Assembly: GCF_001685355.1 (NCBI RefSeq)
Contig: NZ_CP016438.1
Location: 10,106,001-10,170,000 of the forward strand
Reading direction: 5' to 3'
Origin: Streptomyces lincolnensis
Lineage (GTDB): Bacteria > Actinomycetota > Actinomycetes > Streptomycetales > Streptomycetaceae
DNA length: 64,000 bases
The notes below the pieces were generated by a model that was not told the origin of the DNA, made no database searches, and was given only the letters and a program-made list of their open reading frames with translations. Position numbers and translations under genes: made by a program. This document shows positions 34,069-43,781 of the stretch, in pieces (the stretch's first letter is position 1; the number at the start of each line of letters is the position of its first letter).

Positions 34069-35289
34069 ATGAGTGATCTCCGATTGCCTCGTCATCTGCT
34101 CGTCGGTCTCATCGCCGTGGGCACGCTCGCCGCGGCCACCGCCACCAACGCCGATTCGCTCCACCGCGCTCCGCCCCGATTACATGCGAAGACCCAGGCT
34201 GTGCTGAACGAGATCGTCGCGCAGGGCACCCCCGGAGTCGTCGCCCAGGTGCGCGGTGCCCACGGGGTGTGGAACGGCCGGGCGGGTGTCGGCGACCTCG
34301 CCGTCCGGCATCCGCGCAGCACCCACGAGAAGTTCCGCATCGCCAGCGTGACGAAGACCTTCACCGCCACGGTGCTCCTCAAGCTCGAAGCCGCCAGAAG
34401 GCTGTCGCTGGACGACAGCGTGGAGAAATGGCTGCCGGGGGTGGTGCGCGGCAAGGGCTACCGGCCCGAGAACATCACCGTGCGGCACCTGCTCAACCAC
34501 ACGAGCGGGATCTTCGACTACAACATGGACGAAGGATTCCGCGCCAAGTACGCGGGGGACGAGTTCGACAGGAACCGTCACACCAAGTGGTCCCCGTCCC
34601 AGCTGCTGGCCATCGCACTCGCCCACCCGCCCAACTTCCAGCCGGAGCAAGGCAGCAGGCCCGGCAAGCCCGGTGAGTGGGACTACTCGGACACCAATTA
34701 CATCCTCGCCGGGATGATCATCGAGAAGGTCACCGGCGACACCTACAAGGAGGCGGTCGAGCGCCTCGTCATCCAGCCGCTCGCCCTGCACGGCACCAGC
34801 GTGCCGGGCGCCTCGCCCACACTGCCGTCACCGCATGCGACGCACTACTCGACCCTTTTCGAGGAGGGGCGGCACGCAAAGGTGCGTGACGTCACTGAGT
34901 TCAGCCCCACGGTAGCCTTCTCGGCCGGGCAGATGATCTCGACCGTCGGCGACGTGAACATCTTCGTGTCCAAGCTGCTGGGCGGCGAGTTGCTTCCCGA
35001 CGCCCAGCAACGGGAGCTGCTCGATGCCGTCCCCGTCGACGGAGACAAGGGGCACGGCGGTCCGGAGGACGTCTATGGCCTCGGTATCCGGCAGTTCAAG
35101 CTCAAAGCGGGCTGCCGGGTCTGGGGCCACGGCGGCATGATCCCCGGTTCCGGAACCCGGACGGTGGCCTCGGCCGATGGCCGACACGTCCTGACCATGA
35201 ACCGCAACAGCGACTGGGGTGAGCAGAAACTGGAGGACGCGGCCGTCAAGGCCGAGTTCTGCGCGGGCGACTCCCGTCGTCATGCCTAG
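34069..35289 (+). CDS. Exported serine hydrolase (class C beta-lactamase / D,D-peptidase family)
   Basis: 406 residues. Signal peptide about residues 1-29 (LLVGLIAVGTLAAATATNADS). Penicillin-binding-protein motifs: SxxK as IASVTKTFT, YxN-type as DYSDTNYILAG and the HxG box as VWGHGGMIPG. The family includes D-alanyl-D-alanine carboxypeptidases and esterases acting at the cell wall. ATG 34069 follows GGTGAGG. Confidence 0.87.
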   Translation: MSDLRLPRHLLVGLIAVGTLAAATATNADSLHRAPPRLHAKTQAVLNEIVAQGTPGVVAQVRGAHGVWNGRAGVGDLAVRHPRSTHEKFRIASVTKTFTATVLLKLEAARRLSLDDSVEKWLPGVVRGKGYRPENITVRHLLNHTSGIFDYNMDEGFRAKYAGDEFDRNRHTKWSPSQLLAIALAHPPNFQPEQGSRPGKPGEWDYSDTNYILAGMIIEKVTGDTYKEAVERLVIQPLALHGTSVPGASPTLPSPHATHYSTLFEEGRHAKVRDVTEFSPTVAFSAGQMISTVGDVNIFVSKLLGGELLPDAQQRELLDAVPVDGDKGHGGPEDVYGLGIRQFKLKAGCRVWGHGGMIPGSGTRTVASADGRHVLTMNRNSDWGEQKLEDAAVKAEFCAGDSRRHA

Positions 35290-35441
35290 CAACGCCCTCT
35301 CGTACACGGATCGATTGCGACGGCTAATCGCCGTATGAGGAAGGGGCCATTGATCCCGCCCTGCCTCGCCGTGCAAAGTTCCGACATTGATCCGCATCGG
35401 TAACTACTCGCCCTGTTCCGCATATGCGCCAAGGAGATTCA

Positions 35442-36437
35442 ATGCCAGCGCGAAATCGACTCGCAGCACCATCCGTCGAAGAACGAACGGGTGCCACCAG
35501 ACGGACGGCATTGCGTGGGCTGGGACTCGCGGTGGGGGGCGCGGCCCTGGCCACCGGGCTCGGAACCTCGCCGGCCGCAGCGGACCCGCGTCGCGGGGTC
35601 ACCACCTACGTGCTGGTGCACGGTACCCACAGCGCCGGCGCGTTCTGGCTGCCGATCGCGCAGGAGTTGACGCTGCGCGGTCACCGCGTCGTCATGGTGG
35701 ACCAGCCGTGCCATGGCGCGGAGGCATTCGTGCCGGAGTCGTATCAGCGGCAGGACCTCACAGCGATGGCGACCGAGCCTTCCCCGCTGAAGGGCCTCGG
35801 GCTGGAGGACTACGAGGCGCGCGTCACGGGCATCGTGCGGCGGGCGGCACGGAACGGCCCGGTGGTGCTGGTCGGGCACAGCCTGGGTGGCGTATCGGTC
35901 AGCCGTGTCGGCGATGCCGTCCCGCATCTGCTTCACCACATTTGCTACATGGCGGCCTTCTGTCCCAGCCGCGTCCTGCCCACGGCGGACGCCTGCACGG
36001 CGGCACCCGAGAACGCGGACGCCGTCAGCCCGGTCGAGCTGACGGTGGGTGACCCGGACCGGCTCGGTGTACTACGACTGAACTTCCGGACAGGTGACAG
36101 CCGTGAGCTGGCTCTGCTGAAGGAGATGATCTGCGCGGACTACTCCGACGCCGAATTCCGCCGGATACTGGCCGGCATGCAGACCGACGAGCCGGTCGCC
36201 GCGTATGCGGGCCGAGCGGTCGGCCGGGCCGGCAGCTGGGGACGCATCCCCCGCACCTACCTGCGTTTCGGCAGGGACCGGACGATCGCCACCGCACTCC
36301 AGGACAGAATGATCGCGGAAGCCGACGCGTTCACGCCCGGCAACAGCTTCCGCGTACACGATTTTCCCGGGGCGTCACACGTCGGCCCTCTGGATCCCAT
36401 CCCGGTCGCAGAAATCCTGGACACGCTCGCAGGGTAG
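35442..36437 (+). CDS. Exported alpha/beta hydrolase (Tat)
   Basis: 331 residues from ATG 35442 with AAGGAG upstream. Twin-arginine signal TRRTALRGLGLAVGG, then a MenH-like alpha/beta hydrolase: VLVHGTHSAGAFW, serine in VLVGHSLGGVSV, acid probably in RFGRDRTIA and histidine in FPGASHVGPLD. All catalytic elements are present. The product likely works outside the cell. No substrate clue. Confidence 0.82.
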   Translation: MPARNRLAAPSVEERTGATRRTALRGLGLAVGGAALATGLGTSPAAADPRRGVTTYVLVHGTHSAGAFWLPIAQELTLRGHRVVMVDQPCHGAEAFVPESYQRQDLTAMATEPSPLKGLGLEDYEARVTGIVRRAARNGPVVLVGHSLGGVSVSRVGDAVPHLLHHICYMAAFCPSRVLPTADACTAAPENADAVSPVELTVGDPDRLGVLRLNFRTGDSRELALLKEMICADYSDAEFRRILAGMQTDEPVAAYAGRAVGRAGSWGRIPRTYLRFGRDRTIATALQDRMIAEADAFTPGNSFRVHDFPGASHVGPLDPIPVAEILDTLAG

Positions 36438-36658
36438 GGGATAGGGCACTCGAAGAAGTCACCGGCCAAGACTGCCTCTGTCGGGGAATGCAGGAAGCCC
36501 ACCCAGGTCGTGGGCAAGCGGCCGGGGGATAGGGGCGATCCCGGCCCCCTTCGAGCCAGGCCGCTACCGAGCTGCTGCGCCACGACGTCTGCCCCGATCG
36601 GTCACATGCGGATGAACGCGACCGGTTGTCGGGCCACGTCAGTGCCAGGCACAGGCGA

Positions 36659-37549
36659 TCAGCTGTCCGCGGAGTGGGCGTCGGCAAGGGCCTCGCCGAA
36701 GAGCCGTCCGGCGAGTTCCAGGCAGCGCATCCGGGCAGGAGAGAAGTCGTAAGGCATCTTGGTGATCGCTGCGGCGGCACTCATCTCTGTGCCCTCCTCC
36801 CCTTTCAGGTCGGCGTCGTAGATCTCGAAGATCTTCTCCTCGGCCGCGTCGAGACCAGCTGCCTCGATGGCCTGATTCAGGGCCATTTGGTGAGCGCATC
36901 GCTGTACGGCGAGCTCTTCGACGCGCGGGTCGTCGGGTTCGACGCCGTCGTCGAGGGCGGCCTCGGCCGCCTCACGACGGTCCTCCTCGGCCCGCAGGTC
37001 GGGGTGGGTGGCCAGCACGATGAACGTGCTGGCCTGGATGGCGGCGCCCAGCGGCCCGAAGATCCGTTCCGTGACTAGCAGGGCGTCCAGATCGGAGGGT
37101 CGCAACGCGCCCGGGGGCAGGTGGCTGAGCCGGTCCGTGACCAGTTCGGAGAGCAGCCCCAGCGGGCTGCCCACCGCCTGCAGGCGCTGGACAGCCGCGC
37201 GCCGACGTTTGATGGCGGCTTCCTGCGCCGCCAAGGTTTTCTCCAGCCTGCTCAGGACCGACTCGATATCCGGGGCTTGGTCCAGGGCTTCGTCTCCGGC
37301 TTCGTCCCGGGCTTCGCCGAAGGCGGCCCGCATGTCGTCCAGGCTGATACCGGCATCAGCCATCTTGCGGATCCACAGCAGGCGGGTCATGTCGTCATAG
37401 CCGTAGCGGCGGCGGCCGTCCCCGCCGCGCTCGGGCTCCGGCAGCAGACCGATCTCGTGGTAGTGGCGGATGGCGCGTGGGGTGATCCCGGCGAACGCAG
37501 CGGCATCACCGATCTTGACTTGCCGGGGAGGCGTGGGGGAGGGGTACAT
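36659..37549 (-). CDS. MerR-family regulator with a large effector region
   Basis: 296 residues from ATG complementary to 37547-37549. N-terminal MerR domain (VKIGDAAAFAGITPRAIRHYHEIGLLPEP, then RRYGYDDMTRLLWIRKMADAGISLDDM) followed by a coiled coil and about 180 helical residues. The size matches long MerR proteins such as TipA-like regulators of organic stress. It has no adjacent divergent target; downstream lies IS debris. Confidence 0.85.
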   Translation of the reverse strand: MYPSPTPPRQVKIGDAAAFAGITPRAIRHYHEIGLLPEPERGGDGRRRYGYDDMTRLLWIRKMADAGISLDDMRAAFGEARDEAGDEALDQAPDIESVLSRLEKTLAAQEAAIKRRRAAVQRLQAVGSPLGLLSELVTDRLSHLPPGALRPSDLDALLVTERIFGPLGAAIQASTFIVLATHPDLRAEEDRREAAEAALDDGVEPDDPRVEELAVQRCAHQMALNQAIEAAGLDAAEEKIFEIYDADLKGEEGTEMSAAAAITKMPYDFSPARMRCLELAGRLFGEALADAHSADS

Positions 37550-37649
37550 CGCAGACAGAGCCTTTCGTGCTGTGGTGCCCCGACCCCACCACATGCCGCT
37601 ACGGCATGTGCAACAACCCCATCCAGGTGCTACCGGGGCCAGGCCCTAG

Positions 37650-38320
37650 GCAGTTTCGTTTGGATCAGCGGGCGGACCAGAGGAAGATGCCTGCCACGTG
37701 GAGTCCGGCCAGGTGGATGGTTGCGGTCTTCTCGTAGCGGGTGGCGATCCCGCGCCACTGTTTGAGGCGGTTGATGCACCGCTCGACGGTGTTGCGCTGC
37801 TTGTAGGTCTCGCGGTCGAAGGCCGGCGGCCTGCCTCCGCGGCTGCCCTGTCGCAGCCGGTGGCCTCTCTGGTCCGCCGGGACCGGGATCACCGCCCGGA
37901 TGCCGCGCTTGCGCAGGTGTTCCCGGATCGCGCGGGACGAATAGGCCTTGTCGGCAAGGATCACGTCCGGCCTGGTGCGGGGTCGTCCGCGCGGCCGGGG
38001 AATGCGCAGGCGGGCCATGACGTCCGGGAAGGCGGGCGCATCCCCGGCCTGCCCGGCGGTGAGATGGAAGGCCGGCGGCCGACAGCGGTCATCGGCGGCA
38101 AGGTGGATCTTCGTGGTCAGTCCGCCGCGGGAGCGGCCAATGGCGTGGTCGTCTGGTTCGCCGGCCGGGGCCCCTTTTTGCGGGCGCCGGCCGCGTGCTG
38201 GTGGGCCCGCACGATCGTGGAGTCCACCGAGACGGCCCAGTTGAGGTCCTCGTCCGCGTCGGCCTGGGCCATCAGCGCGGTGAACACCCGCTCCCAGGTA
38301 CCGTCGACGGCCCACATGCC
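37650..38320 (-). mobile_element. IS5-family element, truncated copy 1
   Basis: The terminal repeat GCAGTTTCGTTTGGATCAG lies at 37651-37669, with CTAG just outside. The transposase is read leftward from about 38320: MWAVDGTWERVFTAL, the first DDE aspartate in VSVDSTIVRAH, a frame change at a CAAAAAGGGG slippery site, then SRGGLTTKIHLAADDR, VILADKAYSSRAIREHL and the glutamate region NTVERCINRLKQWRG. The first 65 or so residues and the other terminal repeat are missing. A nearly identical fuller copy lies at 45424-47074. Confidence 0.8.
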
Positions 38321-38504
38321 CGGCTTGAATCCAGCGCCGCCCTCGGACTTCGACCATGGCAAAGGCGTGCTCGGCCTGTTCCAGTGCCTCGCCGTGATGG
38401 CCGAGCTCGCCATCGATCTTGGCCACGGCGTCGAGCATCATGGCGCGGTCGATGCGATATCCGCCCCTCGTGTGGGGGAACAGGCCCTTGTACGCACCAC
38501 CGCC

Positions 38505-38720
38505 GTGTCGGCGGGGACCACCATGGAGTCCTTCTTCAGCCTGCTGCAGAAGAACGTCCTCGACCGCCGATCGTGGGCCACCCGCGAGGAACTGCGGATC
38601 GCGATCGTGACCTGGATCGAGAGGACCTACCATCGACGCCGCAGACAAGCCTCGCTCGGTCGGCTGACCCCCGTCGAATTTGAGACCGTCATGACCACAC
38701 CGGCCCTCCAGGCCGCGTGA
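38505..38720 (+). mobile_element. IS3-family transposase C-terminal fragment
   Basis: The frame reads TTMESFFSLLQKNVLDRRSW, then TWIERTYHRRRRQASLGRLTP, the end of an IS3-type OrfB with its catalytic glutamate. It begins abruptly, about 180 bp beyond the truncated end of IS5 copy 1, and ends near a GTCACCCAAAGCTGCACCAG element end. The DNA between the IS5 and IS3 pieces (38321-38504) belongs to neither and holds a fragment (AVAKIDGELGHHGEALEQAE on the minus strand) that I do not recognise. Confidence 0.65.
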
Positions 38721-38843
38721 CCGAACCTGTCACCCAAAGCTGCACCAGCCCCCCTCGTCCTGCTTGCGCGAGCAGGACCGCACCATCTCTGAACGATCAC
38801 GCAACGTCGTGGATGCATTACTGTCAAAGACTTGAAACATTCC

Positions 38844-38873
38844 TTGAACTCTCAAGCTGTCATGACATACTTA
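38844..38873 (+). promoter_or_regulatory. Candidate housekeeping promoter of the STAND gene
   Basis: TTGAAC (38844-38849) and TACTTA (38868-38873) are separated by 18 bp in an unusually AT-rich patch, about 80 bp upstream of the GTG start. Confidence 0.45.
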
Positions 38874-38951
38874 CCTCCTGCGTGTGATCACCCTGGCTCG
38901 TTTGCGAGAGCGAATGTCTGTGAATGTGAGAAGTCATGTGCGGGAGCGGCC

Positions 38952-41900
38952 GTGAGCAGCCGACAGCGGGGACGCCCCGAGCGGCTGCTCGATCCCGACG
39001 CGGGGCCGGTGCAGCGCTTCGCCTACGAGCTGCGGTCACTGCGTGCGCGGGCCGGCTCCCCGTCGTACCGGACGATGTCCGAACAGGCCCGCGTCTCGGT
39101 GGCCGCCCTGTCGCGGGCGGCCTCGGGCGAGCGGCTGCCGTCAGTGGCGATCGTGCGCGCGTACGCGCAGGCCTGCGGGGCCAATCCGGACGAGTGGGAG
39201 AGCCGGCTGGCGGCGGCCGACGACGTCGCGGCCCGCGGAACCGAGGGCGGCGAGTCACCGTACAAGGGACTCGCCCAGTTCGAACCGGCCGACCAGGAGC
39301 TGTTCTTCGGCCGGGCCGAGCTCGCCGAGGACACGGTGAGGCTGATGAAGGAGCACCTGTTCGCGGTGCTCGTCGGCGCATCCGGCAGCGGCAAGTCCTC
39401 CCTGCTGCGGGCCGGCGTGCTGCCCCTGCTGGAGAAGGTCGTCCAGGAGGCGGGCTGTGCGGCGGAGTTGCGGCTGATCACACCCGGCTCGCGGCCGGTC
39501 GCCACGCACGGCCGGCTGCTGGCGCCGGGACCGGGCGAGCCGTACCGCATCGTCGTGGTCGACCAGTTCGAGGAGATCTTCACGCTCTGCCGCGACCGGG
39601 CCGAACGGTGGCTGTTCGTCGAGCAGTTGCTCGCCGCCAAGGACTCCGGCGGCCAGCTGCGCGTGGTCGTGGCGGTGAGCGCCGGCTTCCACGGCCGGTG
39701 CGCCGAGCACCCCGGCCTCGCCGAGGCACTGCGGCACACGAGCCTGACGGTCGGCCCGATGACCCGGGACCAACTGCGGGACGCCATCGTCAAACCGGCT
39801 ACGGCGGCCGGCCTGCGGGTCGAACGGGAACTCACCGCCCGCATCGCCGAGGAGGTGTACGACCAGCCCGGCGCGCTGCCGCTGCTCTCGCACGCCCTGC
39901 GCGAGACCTGGCGCCGCAGACGCAGCGGGGTGCTGACGCTCGCTGCCTACGAGGAGGCGGGCGGCGTCCACGGAGCGATCGCCGCGGCGGCCGAGGAGGT
40001 CTACGGCGGCCTGTCGCCCGACCAGGCCGACACCGCCCGCCGGCTCCTGCTCGCCCTCATCGCCCCCGGCGACGGCACGCCCGACAGCCGCCGCCCGGTC
40101 AGACGGGCCGACCTGCGCGAATGGCCCGACCTCGAGGTGCCCTTCGTCCTCGAACGGCTCTCCCGGGCCCGGCTCGTCACCGTGGACGAGGAGAACGTCG
40201 AACTCGCCCACGAGGCCCTCATCACCGGCTGGCCCCGGCTTCAGTGCTGGCTCGAGGAGAGCCGCGGGCGGCTACGCATGCACCGCCACCTCACCGAGGC
40301 CGCCCGCAACTGGCAGGAGCACGGCCGCGACCCCGGCACCCTGTACCGGGGGATCAACCTCGCCCTGGCCGACGTGCTGTTCACCCGCGAAGGGCAGGAC
40401 GACGACCTCACCGCACGGGAGCGCGCCTTTCTCAGCGCCTCTCGGGTGGCCCACCGCATGGAGCGCTGGACGGCCGCCCGGGTACAGCGCCACATGCGAA
40501 GACTCGTCGTGGCGCTCATCTGCGTCATGTGCGGGGTCCTGGTCGTCGGGCAGATCGCCTGGCACGAGAGCGACGTGGCGGAGAGGGAGCGCGGCCTGGC
40601 CGGAGCCCGCCAGGCCGCCGGCCTCGTCGGCGGGGAACGGGTGACCGATCCCCGCACCAGGACCCTGCTCAGCATCGCCGCCTGGCGGCTCGCCCCGCTG
40701 CCCGAGAGCCGCGCCGCCCTCGTCGACGCCCTCGCCGAACCCGAACGCGACGCCTTTACCGACCCCGACCAGAACGACGACACCCGCGACTTCCTCGCCG
40801 ACTCCGGGCGCACCCTGCTCGGTGTCGGCGGCGGCCGGTGGTCGGCCTGGGACGTGGCCACACATCGCCGTACCGGATCGGGACGCCTGCCGGACCGTGC
40901 GGTGACCGCGGTCAGCCTCGACGGGCGGACCCTCGCCCTGGCCGGTACTGACGGTGACGGCGCCTCCCGGCTGTGGCGGCTGCCGGCGGGGACGGAGGAC
41001 CCCGTTGGGTATCACGGGGCGGCCGACTCGGAGCTCGGCGTCGGCGCGTACGTCGTGAACGGCCCTGATACGACGGCGCAGTTGAGCGCGTTCACGGACG
41101 ACCCGGTGGTGCTGGAGCGTTCCGCCGCAGGTGCCGCCAGTGTCATGGGCGTCGTCGTGCCGAGCGCGGACGGGCGCCTGGCGGCCGTGTGCGCGCAGGA
41201 CCAGCCGCTCATGCTGCGGGACATCGTCCGCCACCGCACGGTCACCGGCGCCTGGCAGGACTCGTCGGCGGTGGACTGCTCGTCCGCCGCCCTCGTCTTC
41301 GACCGGGCCGGGATGCGCTTCGCGGCGGTCTCCGACGCTGCGATACGCGTCTGGGACACGGCCTCGGGCCGGGAGCTCGCGGACATCGCCCAACCCGGCG
41401 TGTCCCACCTCGCGTTCACCCCGGACGGGCGGTTCCTCGCGGTGGCCGGCCCGGACGGGACGACGGCCTGGCGCATATCGGCGGCGGGGGCGCCGGTGTT
41501 CCGCCACACCCCCTCCGACGGACCCGTCACCGCCCTCGCCTGGGATCCGGACGGCCCGACCCTGCGCTACCTGACCGGCGGCACCGTGCACTCCCTCGAC
41601 CTCGCAGTGCCCCTCACCTCTCCGTGGCTCGAACGGCCGCTGGACCGCGAGACGTTCAGCCCGGACGGCCGCCTGCTGGCCGCCGCCGATCGGCACGGCG
41701 ACCACTACCGCCTCAGCCTGCGCGACACCCGGACGGGTCGTGTCCTCGCCCGTCTGCCCTCACTCGCGGCAGCCGACGGCCGGAGTGGGGCCGGGGGCGT
41801 CGGGCCGCTGATGACGTTCAGTCCGGACAGGCGGGACTTCGCGTACGGCGTGGGGGAGCCGGGGGCGTCCGGCGCGCGGTTCGTCGTATGGAATGTGACC

Positions 41901-42890
41901 GATCACCGAGTGCGGGCGGTCGTTCAGCCTGGTGGATCGTCCCCGGTCCGCTCCATCGCGCTCACCCCGGGCGGCGGGAAGCTGCTCCTCTCCCGGGCGA
42001 CGGCGGCCGGCTCGCCCACCGGAGAGGTGTGGAACACCGCCCGCGGAACGCGGACCGACCGGCCCGAAGCTCTGACCGCGACCCTGAAGTCCGCCCTGGC
42101 CTCCGGTTTCACCGGCCCGGCCTCCGCGCTGCCGTTCGGCCTGGACACCGGCGTACCGCTCGGCCCGGACGGCGGCGCGGAGGTTCTCGCTCTCAGCCCC
42201 GACGGCGTCCGCCTCGCCACCGGTGGCGGCTTCGGCAGCGTCACGGTCTGGCACGGCCGTACCGAACGCCACCGGGAGGCCGTCATCCCGCCCGTCGCCG
42301 GAGTGGCCGGCGACGGAGCGATCGGCGCCCGTGTCACCGCGCTCGCCTTCAGCCCCGACGGCCGCACTCTCGCGGTGGGTTACGCCTCCGGCGCGCTCCG
42401 GCTGTGGGACACCGCCACCCGGCAGCCTCTCGGTGGCAGCCTCAACACGCCCGGCGAGGCGATCCGCTCGCTCGCCTTCGACGGGCACGGCGACTCCATC
42501 CACGCCAGCAGCGCCCACGTCCCTGTCCAGCGGTACACGGTCGGACCCTCGCAGGTCGTCACCCAGCTCTGTGCGCGCGCCGGCCGCAACCTGACCGCCG
42601 ACGAATGGCGGACCTACCTCCCCGATGTGCCCTACCGGCGCCTGTGCGGCGTGTCCGGCACCGCCGACCCGGTCGCGGAAGTCGGCCCCGCCGCAGCCGC
42701 TTCGCCGAAGCCGACCGGGACTCCGGCGCCGACGCGCACCACCTCGTCGCCGCTCGCCGCTCGGCGGCACGCGTCCCGGAAGCCCGGCGCGTCCGCGCAC
42801 GGCATCGTGACGCCCAAGGCCGAGGCACATCCGCGCTCCGGGCCATGGAAGACGGCACGACGGCCGCTCGCAGGAAAGGCCCCCGATTAA
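38952..42890 (+). CDS. HTH - STAND NTPase - transmembrane - WD40 repeat protein
   Basis: 1312 residues from GTG 38952 (CGGGAG upstream). Order: an XRE-like domain (about 12-80; YRTMSEQARVSVAALSRAASGERLPS); a linker ending SPYKGLAQFEPAD; an nSTAND1-type NTPase (Walker A GASGSGKSSLLRAG at about 140, Walker B IVVVDQFEEIF at about 200); a winged-helix/helical arm; one membrane helix (LVVALICVMCGVLVVGQIAW, about 515-537); then WD40 repeats to about 1235 and a Pro/Ser/Thr tail. The N-terminal NTPase is probably cytoplasmic and the propeller outside, if the single helix is real. STAND proteins act as switches in signalling or conflict systems. Three exported proteins follow on the same strand. Confidence 0.85.
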   Translation: MSSRQRGRPERLLDPDAGPVQRFAYELRSLRARAGSPSYRTMSEQARVSVAALSRAASGERLPSVAIVRAYAQACGANPDEWESRLAAADDVAARGTEGGESPYKGLAQFEPADQELFFGRAELAEDTVRLMKEHLFAVLVGASGSGKSSLLRAGVLPLLEKVVQEAGCAAELRLITPGSRPVATHGRLLAPGPGEPYRIVVVDQFEEIFTLCRDRAERWLFVEQLLAAKDSGGQLRVVVAVSAGFHGRCAEHPGLAEALRHTSLTVGPMTRDQLRDAIVKPATAAGLRVERELTARIAEEVYDQPGALPLLSHALRETWRRRRSGVLTLAAYEEAGGVHGAIAAAAEEVYGGLSPDQADTARRLLLALIAPGDGTPDSRRPVRRADLREWPDLEVPFVLERLSRARLVTVDEENVELAHEALITGWPRLQCWLEESRGRLRMHRHLTEAARNWQEHGRDPGTLYRGINLALADVLFTREGQDDDLTARERAFLSASRVAHRMERWTAARVQRHMRRLVVALICVMCGVLVVGQIAWHESDVAERERGLAGARQAAGLVGGERVTDPRTRTLLSIAAWRLAPLPESRAALVDALAEPERDAFTDPDQNDDTRDFLADSGRTLLGVGGGRWSAWDVATHRRTGSGRLPDRAVTAVSLDGRTLALAGTDGDGASRLWRLPAGTEDPVGYHGAADSELGVGAYVVNGPDTTAQLSAFTDDPVVLERSAAGAASVMGVVVPSADGRLAAVCAQDQPLMLRDIVRHRTVTGAWQDSSAVDCSSAALVFDRAGMRFAAVSDAAIRVWDTASGRELADIAQPGVSHLAFTPDGRFLAVAGPDGTTAWRISAAGAPVFRHTPSDGPVTALAWDPDGPTLRYLTGGTVHSLDLAVPLTSPWLERPLDRETFSPDGRLLAAADRHGDHYRLSLRDTRTGRVLARLPSLAAADGRSGAGGVGPLMTFSPDRRDFAYGVGEPGASGARFVVWNVTDHRVRAVVQPGGSSPVRSIALTPGGGKLLLSRATAAGSPTGEVWNTARGTRTDRPEALTATLKSALASGFTGPASALPFGLDTGVPLGPDGGAEVLALSPDGVRLATGGGFGSVTVWHGRTERHREAVIPPVAGVAGDGAIGARVTALAFSPDGRTLAVGYASGALRLWDTATRQPLGGSLNTPGEAIRSLAFDGHGDSIHASSAHVPVQRYTVGPSQVVTQLCARAGRNLTADEWRTYLPDVPYRRLCGVSGTADPVAEVGPAAAASPKPTGTPAPTRTTSSPLAARRHASRKPGASAHGIVTPKAEAHPRSGPWKTARRPLAGKAPD

Positions 42891-43033
42891 TGGAGCGTGA
42901 ACGGGTCGTAACATGGCCCGTTTGCGACCCTCAATGGGTTGTTTACGCCTCTGGCCTGCATTGATAGACAAATCCAGGGCGCCAAGAGTGGGGCTCACCC
43001 GGTTCGCTGCACCCCCCGGTCAGTGAAACCGGC

Positions 43034-43064
43034 GGGCAGCCGACGGCGATCCCGTCGGCTGCCC
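43034..43064 (+). terminator. Hairpin between STAND gene and exported-protein gene
   Basis: GGGCAGCCGACGG and CCGTCGGCTGCCC form a perfect 13-bp stem with a 5-nt loop. It lies 144 bp after the STAND stop and 45 bp before the next start. It could be a terminator or a leader attenuator. Confidence 0.6.
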
Positions 43065-43109
43065 GGAAAACAGACCGACCGCTTCATCCCTCACTCGCTG
43101 GAGTCACCG

Positions 43110-43763
43110 ATGGCATTCGCCCGCCGCAAGACCTCCTCCTCGTCCCCCAAGCGCACCCTCCGCACCGCCGGAGCCGTCGCGGCCCTCGCCCTCGGCGCCT
43201 CGCTGATGGCCGCCCCGCAGGCCTCCGCCGCCGACAGCCCCTCCACGAAGCAGCTGCTGGATGCGTGTGGCCACACCACGGACCTCTGCGAGTTCCACGC
43301 CACCGACTACTGGACCTACACCGGTCCCAAGCACCAGGTCGGCGACACCGCCTACAACTGCGGGAGCCTGACCAACCCGCACACCGTCGGCGGGATGGAC
43401 ACGACCGGCTCGACCAACACCCTCGGCATCTCGATCAGCGCCGAGTACAAGTGGTTCGAGACGTTCTCCACCGAGGTCACGGCCACCTACAGCCACAGCT
43501 GGGTGGCCTCGCACACCGACACCGTGACCGACACCGTCAACATCCCGGCCGGCTACAAGGGCTGGATCGAGCGCGGCACCTCCAAGCAGCAGGCCAAGGG
43601 CTGGTACGAGCTGCACTTCGGCAAGCGCTACTACGGCCACTACATCTGGTACATCAACAACTACCAGTCGGCCGGCTTCAACGCCGACCAGCCCAAGAAG
43701 GGCTATGTCAACTACAGGGACGCGAAGATGACCTCGGGCGAGCGCTCAGCCCACTGCCGCTGA
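43110..43763 (+). CDS. Secreted protein, possibly aerolysin-like beta-rich
   Basis: 217 residues with a signal peptide ending APQASAADS (about residue 41). The mature part has LLDACGHTTDLCEFHATDYW, then a long Ser/Thr-rich alternating stretch (FSTEVTATYSHSWVASHTDT) followed by VNIPAGYKGWIERGT and aromatic-rich HFGKRYYGHYIWYINN. Amphipathic Ser/Thr strands followed by a V-x-I-P-x-G-Y-K turn recall aerolysin/ETX-type pore-forming folds, but I cannot confirm that. Similar proteins occur across Streptomyces without known function (recollection). Confidence 0.65.
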   Translation: MAFARRKTSSSSPKRTLRTAGAVAALALGASLMAAPQASAADSPSTKQLLDACGHTTDLCEFHATDYWTYTGPKHQVGDTAYNCGSLTNPHTVGGMDTTGSTNTLGISISAEYKWFETFSTEVTATYSHSWVASHTDTVTDTVNIPAGYKGWIERGTSKQQAKGWYELHFGKRYYGHYIWYINNYQSAGFNADQPKKGYVNYRDAKMTSGERSAHCR

Positions 43764-43781
43764 GCCAGGACGGACAACGGC

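Noticed and set aside
42895..42930. Terminator directly after the STAND gene (GGGTCG ... CGACCC)
   Set aside because: Stem of only six pairs with a long loop; the hairpin at 43034-43064 is far stronger.
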